A DNA stretch of 64,000 nucleotides from Mycolicibacterium litorale (GTDB taxonomy: Bacteria; Actinomycetota; Actinomycetes; Mycobacteriales; Mycobacteriaceae): assembly GCA_002007745.1 (NCBI GenBank), contig CP019882.1, forward strand, positions 1,054,001-1,118,000. The letters run 5' to 3'. Shown here piece by piece: positions 36,322-45,605 of the stretch (positions are counted from its first letter, which is position 1; each line of letters opens with the position of its first letter). Below the pieces are notes generated by a model. It ran no database searches. It had not been told where the DNA came from and saw nothing but the letters and a program-made list of their open reading frames with translations. A program made the translations under genes and the position numbers.

Positions 36322-37515
36322 ATGGCACGCGACACCTGGTTCGAAACCGTCTCGATTGCGCAGCAGCGCGCCAAGAAGCGCCTGCCGAAGTCGGTGTACT
36401 CCGCACTCATCGCGGGCAGCGAGAAGGGCCTGACGCTCTCGGACAATGTCGAGGCGTTCGGTGAGCTCGGCTTTGCCCCACACGTCATCGGTGCTCTCGA
36501 AAAGCGTGATCTGGCAACCACTGTCATGGGCCAGCAGGTCTCGCTGCCGGTGTTGATCTCGCCGACCGGCGTGCAGGCCGTGCATCCCGACGGCGAGGTG
36601 GCGGTGGCGCGGGCCGCGGCCGCCCGCGGCACCGCGATGGGCTTGTCCTCCTTTGCCAGCAAGCCGGTCGAGGAGGTCGTCGCCGCCAACCCGAAGACGT
36701 TCTTCCAGATCTACTGGCTGGGTGATCGGGATGCGATCGCCGCGCGCGCCGACCGGGCGCGGGCAGCCGGTGCGGCCGGCCTGATCGTCACCACCGACTG
36801 GAGTTTCTCGCACGGCAGGGACTGGGGCAGCCCCAAGATCCCGGAAAAGATGGACCTGCGCACCATTGTGCGGATGTCGCCGGAGGGCCTGGTTCGCCCG
36901 GGTTGGTTCCTGCAGTGGGCAAAGACCCTGCGTCCGCCGGCGCTCAGCGTGCCCAACCAGGCCGCTCCTGGTGAGGCCGGACCGCCGTTCTTCGAGGCGT
37001 ACGGGCAGTGGATGGGCACCCCGCCGCCCACCTGGGAGGACATCGCCTGGCTGCGGGAGTACTGGGGTGGGCCCTTCATGCTCAAGGGCGTGATGCGCGT
37101 CGACGACGCGAAACGGGCCGTGGACGCCGGTGTTTCGGCGATCTCGGTGTCCAATCACGGCGGTAACAACGTCGACGGCAGCCCCGCGTCCATCCGCGCC
37201 CTGCCGGCCATTGCCGACGCGGTCGGCGACCAGATCGAGGTCCTGCTCGACGGCGGTGTCCGCCGGGGTAGCGATGTCGTCAAGGCGCTGGCGCTCGGCG
37301 CCCGCGCGGTGATGATCGGCCGGGCCTACCTGTGGGGCCTGGCGGCCAACGGTCAGGCCGGTGTGGAGAACGTCCTCGACATCATGACCGGCGGTATCGA
37401 CTCGGTGCTGCGCGGGCTGGGCAAGGCCTCGGTTCACGACCTGACGCCCGAGGACATCCTGGTGCCGTCCGGCTTCGTCCGGGCACTCGGCGTCCCCGGC
37501 GCCGGGTCGAGCTGA
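36322..37515 (+). CDS. mftD: Mycofactocin flavin dehydrogenase MftD
   Basis: This 397-residue FMN-dependent protein has the alpha-hydroxy acid dehydrogenase fold. The catalytic His is H279 in SNHGGNNVDG, and LLDGGVRRGSDV at 308-319 is the FMN phosphate site. It oxidatively deaminates the AHDP intermediate, giving the alpha-keto amide redox centre of premycofactocin. Formerly annotated as an L-lactate dehydrogenase (lldD1, Rv0694). The ATG begins two bases after the mftC stop. Confidence 0.92.
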   Translation: MARDTWFETVSIAQQRAKKRLPKSVYSALIAGSEKGLTLSDNVEAFGELGFAPHVIGALEKRDLATTVMGQQVSLPVLISPTGVQAVHPDGEVAVARAAAARGTAMGLSSFASKPVEEVVAANPKTFFQIYWLGDRDAIAARADRARAAGAAGLIVTTDWSFSHGRDWGSPKIPEKMDLRTIVRMSPEGLVRPGWFLQWAKTLRPPALSVPNQAAPGEAGPPFFEAYGQWMGTPPPTWEDIAWLREYWGGPFMLKGVMRVDDAKRAVDAGVSAISVSNHGGNNVDGSPASIRALPAIADAVGDQIEVLLDGGVRRGSDVVKALALGARAVMIGRAYLWGLAANGQAGVENVLDIMTGGIDSVLRGLGKASVHDLTPEDILVPSGFVRALGVPGAGSS

Positions 37516-37642
37516 CAGCAGCGTCAGCATCGGAGGTGGTGCTGGCGTGACTGACGGGACGGCGGTAAACGGGGCGGACGGGCCCGGTCGTCCTGAAAGC
37601 GAAAGAAATCCGTCTTCTCCTCGAACAATTGGCGCACGACAG

Positions 37643-38386
37643 GTGAATTCGGCCTACCATCGGCGCGTGGCTTTCCGGAGCGAATTGGGCGACTCGACGT
37701 CGACACAGCTTCGCGACACCGCGCCGACGATCTTGATCCCGGTCGGGTCGACCGAGCAGCACGGTCCGCATCTGCCGCTGGACACCGATACCAGGATCGC
37801 CACGGCAGTGGCCCGCGCCGCCACCGCGGATCTGAACCGGCGCGATCCGAACCAGTTCCTGCTCGCCCCCGCCATCGCCTACGGCGCCTCCGGTGAGCAC
37901 CAGGGCTTCGCGGGCACGGTCTCGATCGGCACCGAGGCGCTGACGGCCGTGCTGGTCGAGTATGGACGTTCGGCGTGTGCATGGGCCCGGCGGATCGTCT
38001 TCGTCAACGGACACGGCGGCAACCTCGAGGCCATGCGCTCGGCGGTGCGCCGGTTGCGGTTCGAGGGCCGCGACGTCGCCTGGTGCCCGTGCTTGGCCGA
38101 GGGGGGCGACGCCCACGCCGGCCACACCGAAACGTCGTTATTGCTGCATATTTCGCCGGCCGACGTTGACACCGAGGCTTGGTGTAGCGGGAATCGGGAG
38201 CCACTGGCTACCCTTCTGCCGCAGATGCGTCACGGGGGGGTGGCCGCAGTAAGTGAGGTGGGCGTGTTGGGTGATCCGACGACGGCGACTCCGGTGGACG
38301 GTGCGCGCATCTTCGAGCACATGACCGCGCAGTGTTCGCAGCGCGTCAGCCGGTGGCAGCCTGGCCAGGACGGGATGCTGACATGA
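37643..38386 (+). CDS. mftE: Mycofactocin precursor peptidase MftE
   Basis: This 247-residue creatininase-family metallopeptidase cuts the modified MftA before the crosslinked dipeptide to free [22 protein letters not shown] (about residues 33-50) and NGHGGN carry the metal ligands. The GTG at 37643 gives the N terminus expected from Rv0695 (NSAYHRR); a GTG at 37547 would add 32 low-complexity residues and is less likely. The 127-bp gap after mftD is the only sizeable gap inside the locus. The stop overlaps the mftF start. Confidence 0.9.
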   Translation: MNSAYHRRVAFRSELGDSTSTQLRDTAPTILIPVGSTEQHGPHLPLDTDTRIATAVARAATADLNRRDPNQFLLAPAIAYGASGEHQGFAGTVSIGTEALTAVLVEYGRSACAWARRIVFVNGHGGNLEAMRSAVRRLRFEGRDVAWCPCLAEGGDAHAGHTETSLLLHISPADVDTEAWCSGNREPLATLLPQMRHGGVAAVSEVGVLGDPTTATPVDGARIFEHMTAQCSQRVSRWQPGQDGMLT

Positions 38387-39795
38387 CCCAGCCCCGGTTG
38401 CCCGACGGGTTCGCCGTGCAGGTCGACCGCCGGGTGCGCACGTTGGGGGCTGGTTCGGCGCTGCTGGGTGGCTCACCCACCCGGCTGCTGCGGTTGGCCC
38501 CGTCGGCCCAGACCTTGCTCGACGGCGGGCGCCTGGAAGTCCGGGATGCCGTCAGCGCGCAGCTGGCCCGCACTCTGCTGGATGCGACAGTGGCCCACCC
38601 CCGCCCCGCCGGCGGCCCCTCCCACCGCGACGTCACCATTGTGATACCGGTGCGCGACAACCCCTTTGGGCTCTACCGGCTGGTGATGTCGCTACGTGGT
38701 ATGCGGGTGATCGTCGTCGACGACGGCTCGGAGACGCCGGTCCAGCTGAGCGACTTCGCCGGTGCCCGCTGCGACGTGGAGGTGCTGCGTCACCCGCGCA
38801 GCAAGGGGCCCGCCGCGGCTCGCAACACCGGACTCAACGCGTGCACCACCGACTTCGTCGCGTTCCTCGATTCCGATGTCGTCCCGCGGCGCGGCTGGCT
38901 GGAGGCGCTACTCGGGCACTTCTGCGATCCGGCGGTGGCTCTGGTCGCCCCCCGCATCGTCGGCTTGGGGCACAGCGACCAACTGGTCGCCCGCTACGAG
39001 GCCGTGCGGTCGTCGCTGGACCTCGGCGGGCGGGAGGCGCCGGTGGTGCCCTACGGACCGGTGTCATACGTGCCGAGCGCGGCGATCATCTGCCGGCGCT
39101 CGGCGTTGCTCGACATGGGTGGCTTCGACGAGACGCTGACCTCCGGTGAGGACATCGACCTGTGCTGGCGGCTCATCGAATCGGGGTCGCGCCTGCGGTA
39201 CGAGCCGATCGCCCTGGTCGCCCACGAACATCGCACCCAGATGCGGGAATGGCTGGGCCGCAAGGCATTCTACGGAAGTTCGGCGGCACCGCTGTCCATC
39301 CGGCATCCCGACAAGACCGCGCCCATGGTGATCTCCGGCTGGAGCCTGATGGTCTGGCTGCTGATGGCGCTGGGTTCGGTGTCCGGCTATCTGGCCTCGC
39401 TGGTGTTCGCCGGGGTGACCACGCGGCGCACCGCCAAGGCGATGCAGAACACCGACGCCGGGATCGTCGACGTCGCCGTCCTGGCCCTGCGCGGCATCGG
39501 GGCCGCGGCGCTGCAGCTGTCGGCGGCCATGTGCCGCCACTACTGGCCGCTGGCCCTGGTGGCGGCGCTGGTGTCGCACCGCTGTCGCCAGGCGGTGCTG
39601 GTGGCCGCCGTCCTGGACGGGGTGCAGGACTGGATCATCCGCAACCGCAACACCGACGCCGAGGGCAAGCCGATCGGCTTGCTGGCCTACCTGCTTCTCA
39701 AACGGCTCGACGACCTGGCCTACGGCGCCGGGCTGTGGACGGGCGTAGTCCGCGAGCGCACTCTGCGGCCGCTCAAACCGCAGATCAAAACCTGA
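38383..39795 (+). CDS. mftF: Mycofactocin glycosyltransferase MftF
   Basis: This 470-residue GT2 glycosyltransferase has [10 protein letters not shown] at about 85-94, IVVDDGS, AFLDSDV (the DxD-type metal site), [10 protein letters not shown], and a C-terminal membrane-associated part with hydrophobic stretches around 325-350 and 370-420. In M. smegmatis MftF builds the oligo-beta-1,4-glucose tail of mycofactocin. The ATG overlaps the mftE stop (ATGA). Confidence 0.92.
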   Translation: MTQPRLPDGFAVQVDRRVRTLGAGSALLGGSPTRLLRLAPSAQTLLDGGRLEVRDAVSAQLARTLLDATVAHPRPAGGPSHRDVTIVIPVRDNPFGLYRLVMSLRGMRVIVVDDGSETPVQLSDFAGARCDVEVLRHPRSKGPAAARNTGLNACTTDFVAFLDSDVVPRRGWLEALLGHFCDPAVALVAPRIVGLGHSDQLVARYEAVRSSLDLGGREAPVVPYGPVSYVPSAAIICRRSALLDMGGFDETLTSGEDIDLCWRLIESGSRLRYEPIALVAHEHRTQMREWLGRKAFYGSSAAPLSIRHPDKTAPMVISGWSLMVWLLMALGSVSGYLASLVFAGVTTRRTAKAMQNTDAGIVDVAVLALRGIGAAALQLSAAMCRHYWPLALVAALVSHRCRQAVLVAAVLDGVQDWIIRNRNTDAEGKPIGLLAYLLLKRLDDLAYGAGLWTGVVRERTLRPLKPQIKT

Positions 39796-39799
39796 CCCG

Positions 39800-41239
39800 G
39801 TGGCCAGCGACAACATCCACAGCGACGTACTGATCGTGGGGGCAGGCAGCGCCGGGTCGGTGCTGGCCGCGCGGGTCAGCGCCGATCCCGGCTGCCGGGT
39901 GACCGTCGTGGAGGCCGGGCCCGGAACGGTGGAGGCCGGCGTCGCCACGCTCACCCGTAACGGACTGCAGCTGCCGATCGGCGCAGCCAGCCCGTTGGTA
40001 CAGCGCTACCGCACCACGCTGACCGATGACCCGCACCGGGCCGCCGACCTGGTGCGGGGCGCGACGGTGGGCGGCTCCGGCGCGGTGAACGGCGGTTACT
40101 TCTGCCGCGCACTGCCGGTCGACTTCGACGAGTTCGGCGTTCCCGGTTGGTCCTGGCCGGAGGTCCTCGCGCACTATCGGGCCATTCAAACCGATCTCGA
40201 CTTCCCCGACCGGGCCGACGGCGGACCGATTCCGATCCGCCGCACACGCGAACTCCTCGGTAGCACAGCCGCTTTCGTTGACGCGGCCCGGTCAGCCGGA
40301 CTGGGCTGGCTGCCCGATCTGAACGCCGAGCCGACTGGGGTCAATGCGCCGCCGGGGGTGGCGGCGGTGCCGCTGAACATCGTCGACGGCGTTCGTACCG
40401 GCCCCGGCGCGGCGTTCCTCGAGCCAGCCTCGGCCCGACCCAACCTGACCGTGCTGCCCAGGACGCGGGTGCTGCGGGTGCGCACGGTGCGGGCGCGCGC
40501 CGTCGGCGTCGAGGCGGTGGGGCCGGCTGGACCGGTCACCCTGACCGCGGACCGGGTCGTACTGTCGGCCGGCGCCATCGGGTCGGCGCAACTGCTGATG
40601 CTCTCCGGTATCGGGCCCGCGGCGGCTTTGCGGGAGGCGGGTATCGCCGTCGTCGCGAACCTGCCGGTAGGCCAACGGACCTCTGATCACCCGGAGTGGG
40701 TCGTTGCGACCACCTGGACGGTGGCACCGCAGCGCCCGGTCCTCGAAGTGGTTCTGGTGGCCGACGGGCTGGAGATACGCCCGTACACCGGTGGCTTCAT
40801 CGCCATGGTCGGCGACGGGATGCCCGGGCGCCCGGACTGGCCGCACCTCGGGGTGGCGTTGATGACACCACGTTCGCGTGGTCGGCTGACGCTCGCATCG
40901 GCCGACCCCATGGTGGCTCCACGCATCGAACACCGCTATGACAGCGACGGCGACGACGTGGCCGCGTTGTCTCGTGGGGTTCGGATGGCGGCGGAAATTC
41001 TCGGTTCCACAACGGAACTCGGTGAGCCGATGTGGTCGACATCGCAGCACTTGTGCGCCACCGCGCCGATGGGACCAGACACCGACGAGCATGCTGTCGT
41101 CGATTCGCGGTGCCGGGTGCGCGGGATCGACGGGTTGTCCGTCGTCGATGGTTCCGTGCTGCCGCGCATCACCGGCCGCGGACCGCATGCCACGATCGCG
41201 ATGATCGGGCACCGCGCCGCGGAGTTCGTCGTGGCCTGA
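39800..41239 (+). CDS. mftG: Mycofactocin-associated GMC oxidoreductase MftG
   Basis: This 479-residue FAD enzyme of the glucose-methanol-choline family has DVLIVGAGSAGSVLAARVS at residues 8-26 and ATVGGSGAVNGGYF as the second signature. The C-terminal GPDTDEHAVVDSRCRVRGIDGLSVVDGSVLP (read in parts) includes the active-site region. Recent work links MftG to re-oxidation of mycofactocinol by the respiratory chain during ethanol growth. The GTG at 39800 lies four bases after mftF. It is convergent with the racemase-like gene, with a 6-bp gap. Confidence 0.9.
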   Translation: MASDNIHSDVLIVGAGSAGSVLAARVSADPGCRVTVVEAGPGTVEAGVATLTRNGLQLPIGAASPLVQRYRTTLTDDPHRAADLVRGATVGGSGAVNGGYFCRALPVDFDEFGVPGWSWPEVLAHYRAIQTDLDFPDRADGGPIPIRRTRELLGSTAAFVDAARSAGLGWLPDLNAEPTGVNAPPGVAAVPLNIVDGVRTGPGAAFLEPASARPNLTVLPRTRVLRVRTVRARAVGVEAVGPAGPVTLTADRVVLSAGAIGSAQLLMLSGIGPAAALREAGIAVVANLPVGQRTSDHPEWVVATTWTVAPQRPVLEVVLVADGLEIRPYTGGFIAMVGDGMPGRPDWPHLGVALMTPRSRGRLTLASADPMVAPRIEHRYDSDGDDVAALSRGVRMAAEILGSTTELGEPMWSTSQHLCATAPMGPDTDEHAVVDSRCRVRGIDGLSVVDGSVLPRITGRGPHATIAMIGHRAAEFVVA

Positions 41240-41245
41240 ACGCGC

Positions 41246-41908
41246 TCAGGCCGACAGCGGTACCAACGCCTCGGCCAGCCGGGTTGCCGCCACCACACCG
41301 TCGATCACCGGGACGCCGAGCCGTCGACGGAGCGGGTCGGCGAACCGTGCCATCGCCGCGCAGCCAAGGACCACGGCGCGGCTGCCGTCGGTGGCCAGTG
41401 CCTGCTCACACAGCGCCGCAATCGGGGAGAAGCTGGTGTCGTCGGAGTCGATGCGCAGCACCGGGATGTCACAGGCGTACACCCCGGAACAGGCGCTCGA
41501 CGTGTAGCTGCGGGTCAACTCCCAGGCTCGGGGCACGGTGGCCGACATCGACGTGACGATCGAATACCTGCCTGCCACAAGGGCGGCGGTGTGCATCGCC
41601 GCCTGAGCGATCCCGAGTACCGGCGCGTCGACCAGCTCGCGGGCCTCGGCCAGGCCGGGATCGCCGAAGCAGGCGATGACGTAGGCGTCCGGGCGTTGCT
41701 CCGGCGGGCGGTCGACGGCGGCGGCCAGCTCGGCGAGAAGCCCTGGGATACAACGCAATTCGTCATCATCGTTCTCGATGCTCGCCGGCCCGTCGGTCGG
41801 ATTGACCGCCTCGACCACGGTGGCGGGGTCGGCGCAGTGGGCGGCGGCCTCGGCGATGGCAGCCGTCATGGTCGCCGTGGTGTTGGGATTGACGAGCAAC
41901 AGCCGCAC
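41246..41908 (-). CDS. Aspartate/glutamate/hydantoin racemase-family protein
   Basis: This 220-residue cofactor-independent racemase-fold protein has RLLLVNPNTTATMT at the N terminus. Its two catalytic cysteines are Cys80 in VIACFGDPG and Cys183 in VVLGCAAMA. The NPNT start is characteristic of hydantoin/allantoin racemases (HyuE). It lies 10 bp downstream of the MFS gene on the same strand and probably forms a two-gene operon with it. A HyuA/HyuB pair is present 13 kb away in another operon, but no direct link is visible. Confidence 0.8.
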   Translation of the reverse strand: MRLLLVNPNTTATMTAAIAEAAAHCADPATVVEAVNPTDGPASIENDDDELRCIPGLLAELAAAVDRPPEQRPDAYVIACFGDPGLAEARELVDAPVLGIAQAAMHTAALVAGRYSIVTSMSATVPRAWELTRSYTSSACSGVYACDIPVLRIDSDDTSFSPIAALCEQALATDGSRAVVLGCAAMARFADPLRRRLGVPVIDGVVAATRLAEALVPLSA

Positions 41909-41918
41909 GCATGCGAGC

Positions 41919-43496
41919 TTAGTGCCGACCGTGCGTCCACCGCCGGACGAGACGCAACTGCCGCCCGTCCCGCCCGGGCGCCCACAGGCCGATGAGGATC
42001 GCCGCGACCGCGACGAGGACGGCCAGCACGCCCATCGAAGTCTGCATCGCGTGCAGGAAGGCCGCCTTGCTGAGCTCGGCCAGCTGCTCACCGGATGGGC
42101 CCAAGCGAGCGGACACCGCGAGGGCCTGCGCCAGCGAGTCCCCGGCCGCGGCTTGCGCCGGGGCGGGGAACGCGCCGAGTTGGCCGGCGAGTCGGTCGGT
42201 GTACTGCCCGGCCAGCACCGATCCGGCCACCGCGATACCCACCGCCGCCCCGATCTCGCGGACGGCGTCATTGACCGCCGACGCGACACCCTGCTTCTCA
42301 TCCGGCGCGGCGATCATGATGGCAGACGTCGTCGGCGCGGTACACATGCCGATGCCCGTGGCCAGCACCAGAAGTGGCCAGGCGAGGTCCAGGTACGACG
42401 AGTCGACTCGTAGCGTGAACAGGCACCCGAATCCAGCGGCGACGAGCAGCAATCCCAGGAAGACGACCAGTCGAAGCCCGAGTCGGGGCAGGTACCAGAA
42501 GGACAGCACCGAGAGCACGCCGACCGGCAGGACTAGCGGGCTGAAAGCGAACGCGGTCTGCAGCGCCGAATAGCCGAGGATCAGCTGCGCATACTGCATC
42601 GCCAGATAGAAGAAGCCGAAGTTGGCCAGGAACAGCACCCCGATCGCCACCGCGCCGGTGGCGAAATCCGGTCGTGCGAAAAGCGATATGTCGAGCAGCG
42701 GATGGTGGTGGCGAGCCTCGACGATGCCGAACAGGACGGCCAATCCGACTCCGCTGCCCAGACAGCCGATCATCAGGGGGTCCGACCAGTGCCGCAGGGG
42801 TGCCTCGAGCATGCCGAAGACGAACACCGCGACGGCCGCACCGATCAGCACAGCGCCGACCCAGTCCACCGGCGGCGCATCGACATCGCGGGAGTCACTG
42901 ACCGTCAAGGTCAGCGCGAACACCACCAGCCCGGCTCCACTGAGCGCCCAGAAGATCGATTGCCATTGCCAGAATTGCAGCAGCACACCGGATCCCAGCA
43001 TGCCCAGCACAGCGCCCGAGCCGGCGACCGCAGCCCACACGCCGACGGCCTTGGTCCGATCCTGCTTCGGGTAGATCACCGTCAGCAGCGACAGGGTGGC
43101 AGGCATGACGAACGCCGCGCCCGCGCCGGCCACCGCCCGTGCGGTGATGATCTGCCAAGGCAGGTCGAAGAACACCGGCGCCAACGAGGCCAGCGTGAAG
43201 ACCGACAGGCCGACCAGCAGCGCGCCCCGCCGCCCGTAACGGTCACCGATGGCGCCCGCGGGCAGCAGCAGGCAGGCGAGGGTCAGGGTGTAGCCGTCGA
43301 CGATCCAGGTGAGCTGGGACTGCGTGGCCGAGGTGGTGACGGCGATATCACCCAGCGCGGTGTTCAGCGCGACCATCGAGCAGATCACCAGGGCGACACC
43401 CAGGCAGGTCACCGCCAGCGTCCAGGTTCGCTGCCGAGACGAGACGTCGTGCAGCCGGGAATCGGTACCCTTGTCGGGCCGGATCAGGGCGTCCAC
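41919..43496 (-). CDS. MFS efflux transporter (DHA2, EmrB/QacA type)
   Basis: This 525-residue protein has about 14 transmembrane segments. The MFS motif A region is GDRYGRRGALLVG, and motif C is in GVWAAVAGSGAVLGMLGSG, which marks a drug:proton antiporter. The GTG at 43496 is preceded by AAGGAGAG at good spacing. A TetR gene is divergent (96-bp gap), the usual arrangement for inducible efflux. The substrate is unknown. Confidence 0.85.
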   Translation of the reverse strand: MDALIRPDKGTDSRLHDVSSRQRTWTLAVTCLGVALVICSMVALNTALGDIAVTTSATQSQLTWIVDGYTLTLACLLLPAGAIGDRYGRRGALLVGLSVFTLASLAPVFFDLPWQIITARAVAGAGAAFVMPATLSLLTVIYPKQDRTKAVGVWAAVAGSGAVLGMLGSGVLLQFWQWQSIFWALSGAGLVVFALTLTVSDSRDVDAPPVDWVGAVLIGAAVAVFVFGMLEAPLRHWSDPLMIGCLGSGVGLAVLFGIVEARHHHPLLDISLFARPDFATGAVAIGVLFLANFGFFYLAMQYAQLILGYSALQTAFAFSPLVLPVGVLSVLSFWYLPRLGLRLVVFLGLLLVAAGFGCLFTLRVDSSYLDLAWPLLVLATGIGMCTAPTTSAIMIAAPDEKQGVASAVNDAVREIGAAVGIAVAGSVLAGQYTDRLAGQLGAFPAPAQAAAGDSLAQALAVSARLGPSGEQLAELSKAAFLHAMQTSMGVLAVLVAVAAILIGLWAPGRDGRQLRLVRRWTHGRH

Positions 43497-43592
43497 CCGG
43501 AGCTCTCCTTCGGTCACGGTCGGCTTCCGAACAAGACTGCCCGTCTCAAAAGTTATCAAACATGGGATGGAACCGGGGGAAGGATTGAGGCC

Positions 43593-44249
43593 ATGACAGG
43601 CCGACGCAGCGATCCGCGACCTGCGCGTTCGCGTGCCCGCTTGCTCGATGCGGCAACGGCATTGCTGCGCTCGGGCGGTCCGAGCGCGGTCACCGTCGAC
43701 GCGGTGACCCGTGGTGCGAACGTGGCGAGGGCCACCCTGTACCGGCATTTCCCCAGCGGCAACGACCTGCTGGCGGCGGCATTCTCCAGCCTGATTCCGC
43801 CGGCGCCGATGCCGCCCGAGACCGGCTCGTTGCGAGACCGGCTGGTCGCGCTGGTCCAGGCGCAGGCCGACCTGATCGCCGAGACACCGGTGCTGCTGAC
43901 CGCGACCTACTGGCTGGCGCTGGGCCCGGACATGGAGAAGATGCCCGGCAAGGCCGACGACGCCGACAGCCCCGAGGTGCGCACCCTGCGCGAGCGGGTC
44001 GCCCAGCAGTACGGCGCACCCTTCGACGCGATCTTCGACAGTCCCGACGCGCAGGCCGAACTGGTCGAGGTGGATCGCGCCCAGGCCATCATGTTGTTGA
44101 TCGGCCCGCTGGTCGCCGGGCGCATCAGCACCCTGGCCGACTTCGACTACCGCGACTGCGCCCGCGCCGCGGTGGACGGCTTCCTGGCCGTCCACCGCAA
44201 GGCGGGCGGCGACATCACTTCAACGAGTACCGAATCGGCAGGCGTTTGA
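43593..44249 (+). CDS. TetR-family regulator of the adjacent MFS pump
   Basis: This 218-residue TetR protein has its HTH at about residues 12-60, with VTVDAVTRGANVARATLYRHF. It is divergent from the MFS transporter and likely represses it. The 3' end overlaps the end of the convergent P450 gene by 35 bp (44215-44249), so the last residues (TSTESAGV) are read opposite the P450 C terminus. ATG at 43593 follows GGATTGAGG. Confidence 0.82.
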   Translation: MTGRRSDPRPARSRARLLDAATALLRSGGPSAVTVDAVTRGANVARATLYRHFPSGNDLLAAAFSSLIPPAPMPPETGSLRDRLVALVQAQADLIAETPVLLTATYWLALGPDMEKMPGKADDADSPEVRTLRERVAQQYGAPFDAIFDSPDAQAELVEVDRAQAIMLLIGPLVAGRISTLADFDYRDCARAAVDGFLAVHRKAGGDITSTSTESAGV

Positions 44250-45465
44250 GGCCTCCGACGAACGTCGCTGCGATGAAGTCGGCCTCGCCGGCCAGCTCGA
44301 TCGTCTTGATCCGTGGAACGAGTTCGGTGAAGAAGCTGTTGATCTCCATCCGGGCCAGGGCCGCCCCCAGACAGAAGTGCACGCCGTAGCCGAACGACAG
44401 GTGTTTGTTGGGCTCGCGGCCGACGTCGAACCGGAACGGGTCGGTAAACACCTCCTCGTCGCGGTTGGCCGAGACATAGGACATCAGCACCGATTCGCCC
44501 TTGGCGATCGGGATGCCGCGCACCTCGGTGTCGGCCTGGGCGGTGCGCATGAACTCCTTGACCGGCACCACCCAGCGGATCATCTCCTCCACCGCGGTTC
44601 CCATCAGGCTCATGTCGTTCTGCAGCCGGGTCAACTCGCCGGGGTTCTGCAGCAGCGCCAACATGCCGCCGGCGATACCGGCACTGGTGGTGTCATGCCC
44701 GGCGCTGGCCACGATTACGTAATAGGAGGCGGTGTCCATGTCCGACAGCGGCTCGCCGTTGACTCGCGCGTTGGCGATTGCCGAGGCCAGGTCCTCGGTG
44801 GGGTGCTCGCGACGTGCGGCAGTCAGCGCCGAGAAGTAGTTGAAGAAGTCCAGCAGTACGGCGAGCATGTCGTCGGTGGTGCTGCCGCGCTGGAACTCGG
44901 TGTCCTCGCCGCCGAACATCTCCTGGGTGAGCTTGAGCATCCGCGGGAAGTCGGACTCGGGCAGACCCAGCAGCGACAGGATCACATAGAGCGGGTAGTT
45001 GACCGCCACCTCTTGGACGAAATCGCATTCCGGACCGAGCTCGACGAGTTTGTCGACGTAGTTCTTGGCCAGCTCGTCGACCCGGACCTTCAAGTCGCGC
45101 ATGGCCTTCGGGCGAAACCAGTCGGCCCCGACCTTGCGGAGATCGCGGTGGTGCGGGTCGTCCATATGGATCAGCGTGCGCAGGCCGATGCCGGCCTCGC
45201 GCTGTTCGCGCAGCACGTCGTCGGCCTCGGCGTTCATCAGCAACGGACGCGGGTCGTTGGTCCACAGGTCGTTCTGCCGCTCGATGTCCATGATGTCGGA
45301 GTGCTTGGTGACCGCCCAGAACGGGCGGTAGCCCTCGACGTCGACCCAGGACACCGGAGCGTGGGCACGCAGGTGAGCCAGCGCCTCGTGCAGGCTCTTC
45401 TCGTCGGTGTAGGCCAGGGGATCAGCCAGCACGCGAGCCGCGTCGTCCATGATCCGTGTGGTCAT
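44215..45465 (-). CDS. Cytochrome P450
   Basis: This 416-residue soluble bacterial P450 has the I-helix motif AGHDTT at residues 255-260, the ExxR motif at E294-R297, and the haem loop FGYGVHFCLG at 358-367 with the proximal Cys365. The sequence resembles the CYP108-like group of actinobacterial P450s. It needs a ferredoxin and reductase; a reductase gene is in the window, but no ferredoxin gene is. ATG at 45465 follows GAGGAGA. It is divergent from the esterase lipoprotein gene. Confidence 0.88.
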   Translation of the reverse strand: MTTRIMDDAARVLADPLAYTDEKSLHEALAHLRAHAPVSWVDVEGYRPFWAVTKHSDIMDIERQNDLWTNDPRPLLMNAEADDVLREQREAGIGLRTLIHMDDPHHRDLRKVGADWFRPKAMRDLKVRVDELAKNYVDKLVELGPECDFVQEVAVNYPLYVILSLLGLPESDFPRMLKLTQEMFGGEDTEFQRGSTTDDMLAVLLDFFNYFSALTAARREHPTEDLASAIANARVNGEPLSDMDTASYYVIVASAGHDTTSAGIAGGMLALLQNPGELTRLQNDMSLMGTAVEEMIRWVVPVKEFMRTAQADTEVRGIPIAKGESVLMSYVSANRDEEVFTDPFRFDVGREPNKHLSFGYGVHFCLGAALARMEINSFFTELVPRIKTIELAGEADFIAATFVGGLKRLPIRYSLK

Positions 45466-45605
45466 CGGGTCTCCTCGTTCGGTGTGTACCGGAAACTTGA
45501 CGGGTGTCAGGTTTCTAGTGTGGGCCACGTCCACCGGGACTGAAAGCGGATTCGCGCAATTCCCAGGTCATGGCTTGTGCCGGCGCCCGCGTAGGCTCGG
45601 ATGTC

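Noticed and set aside
37547..37642. Longer MftE start at GTG 37547
   Set aside because: The first 32 residues are Gly/Ser/Pro-rich and unlike the conserved MftE N terminus, which begins at GTG 37643.
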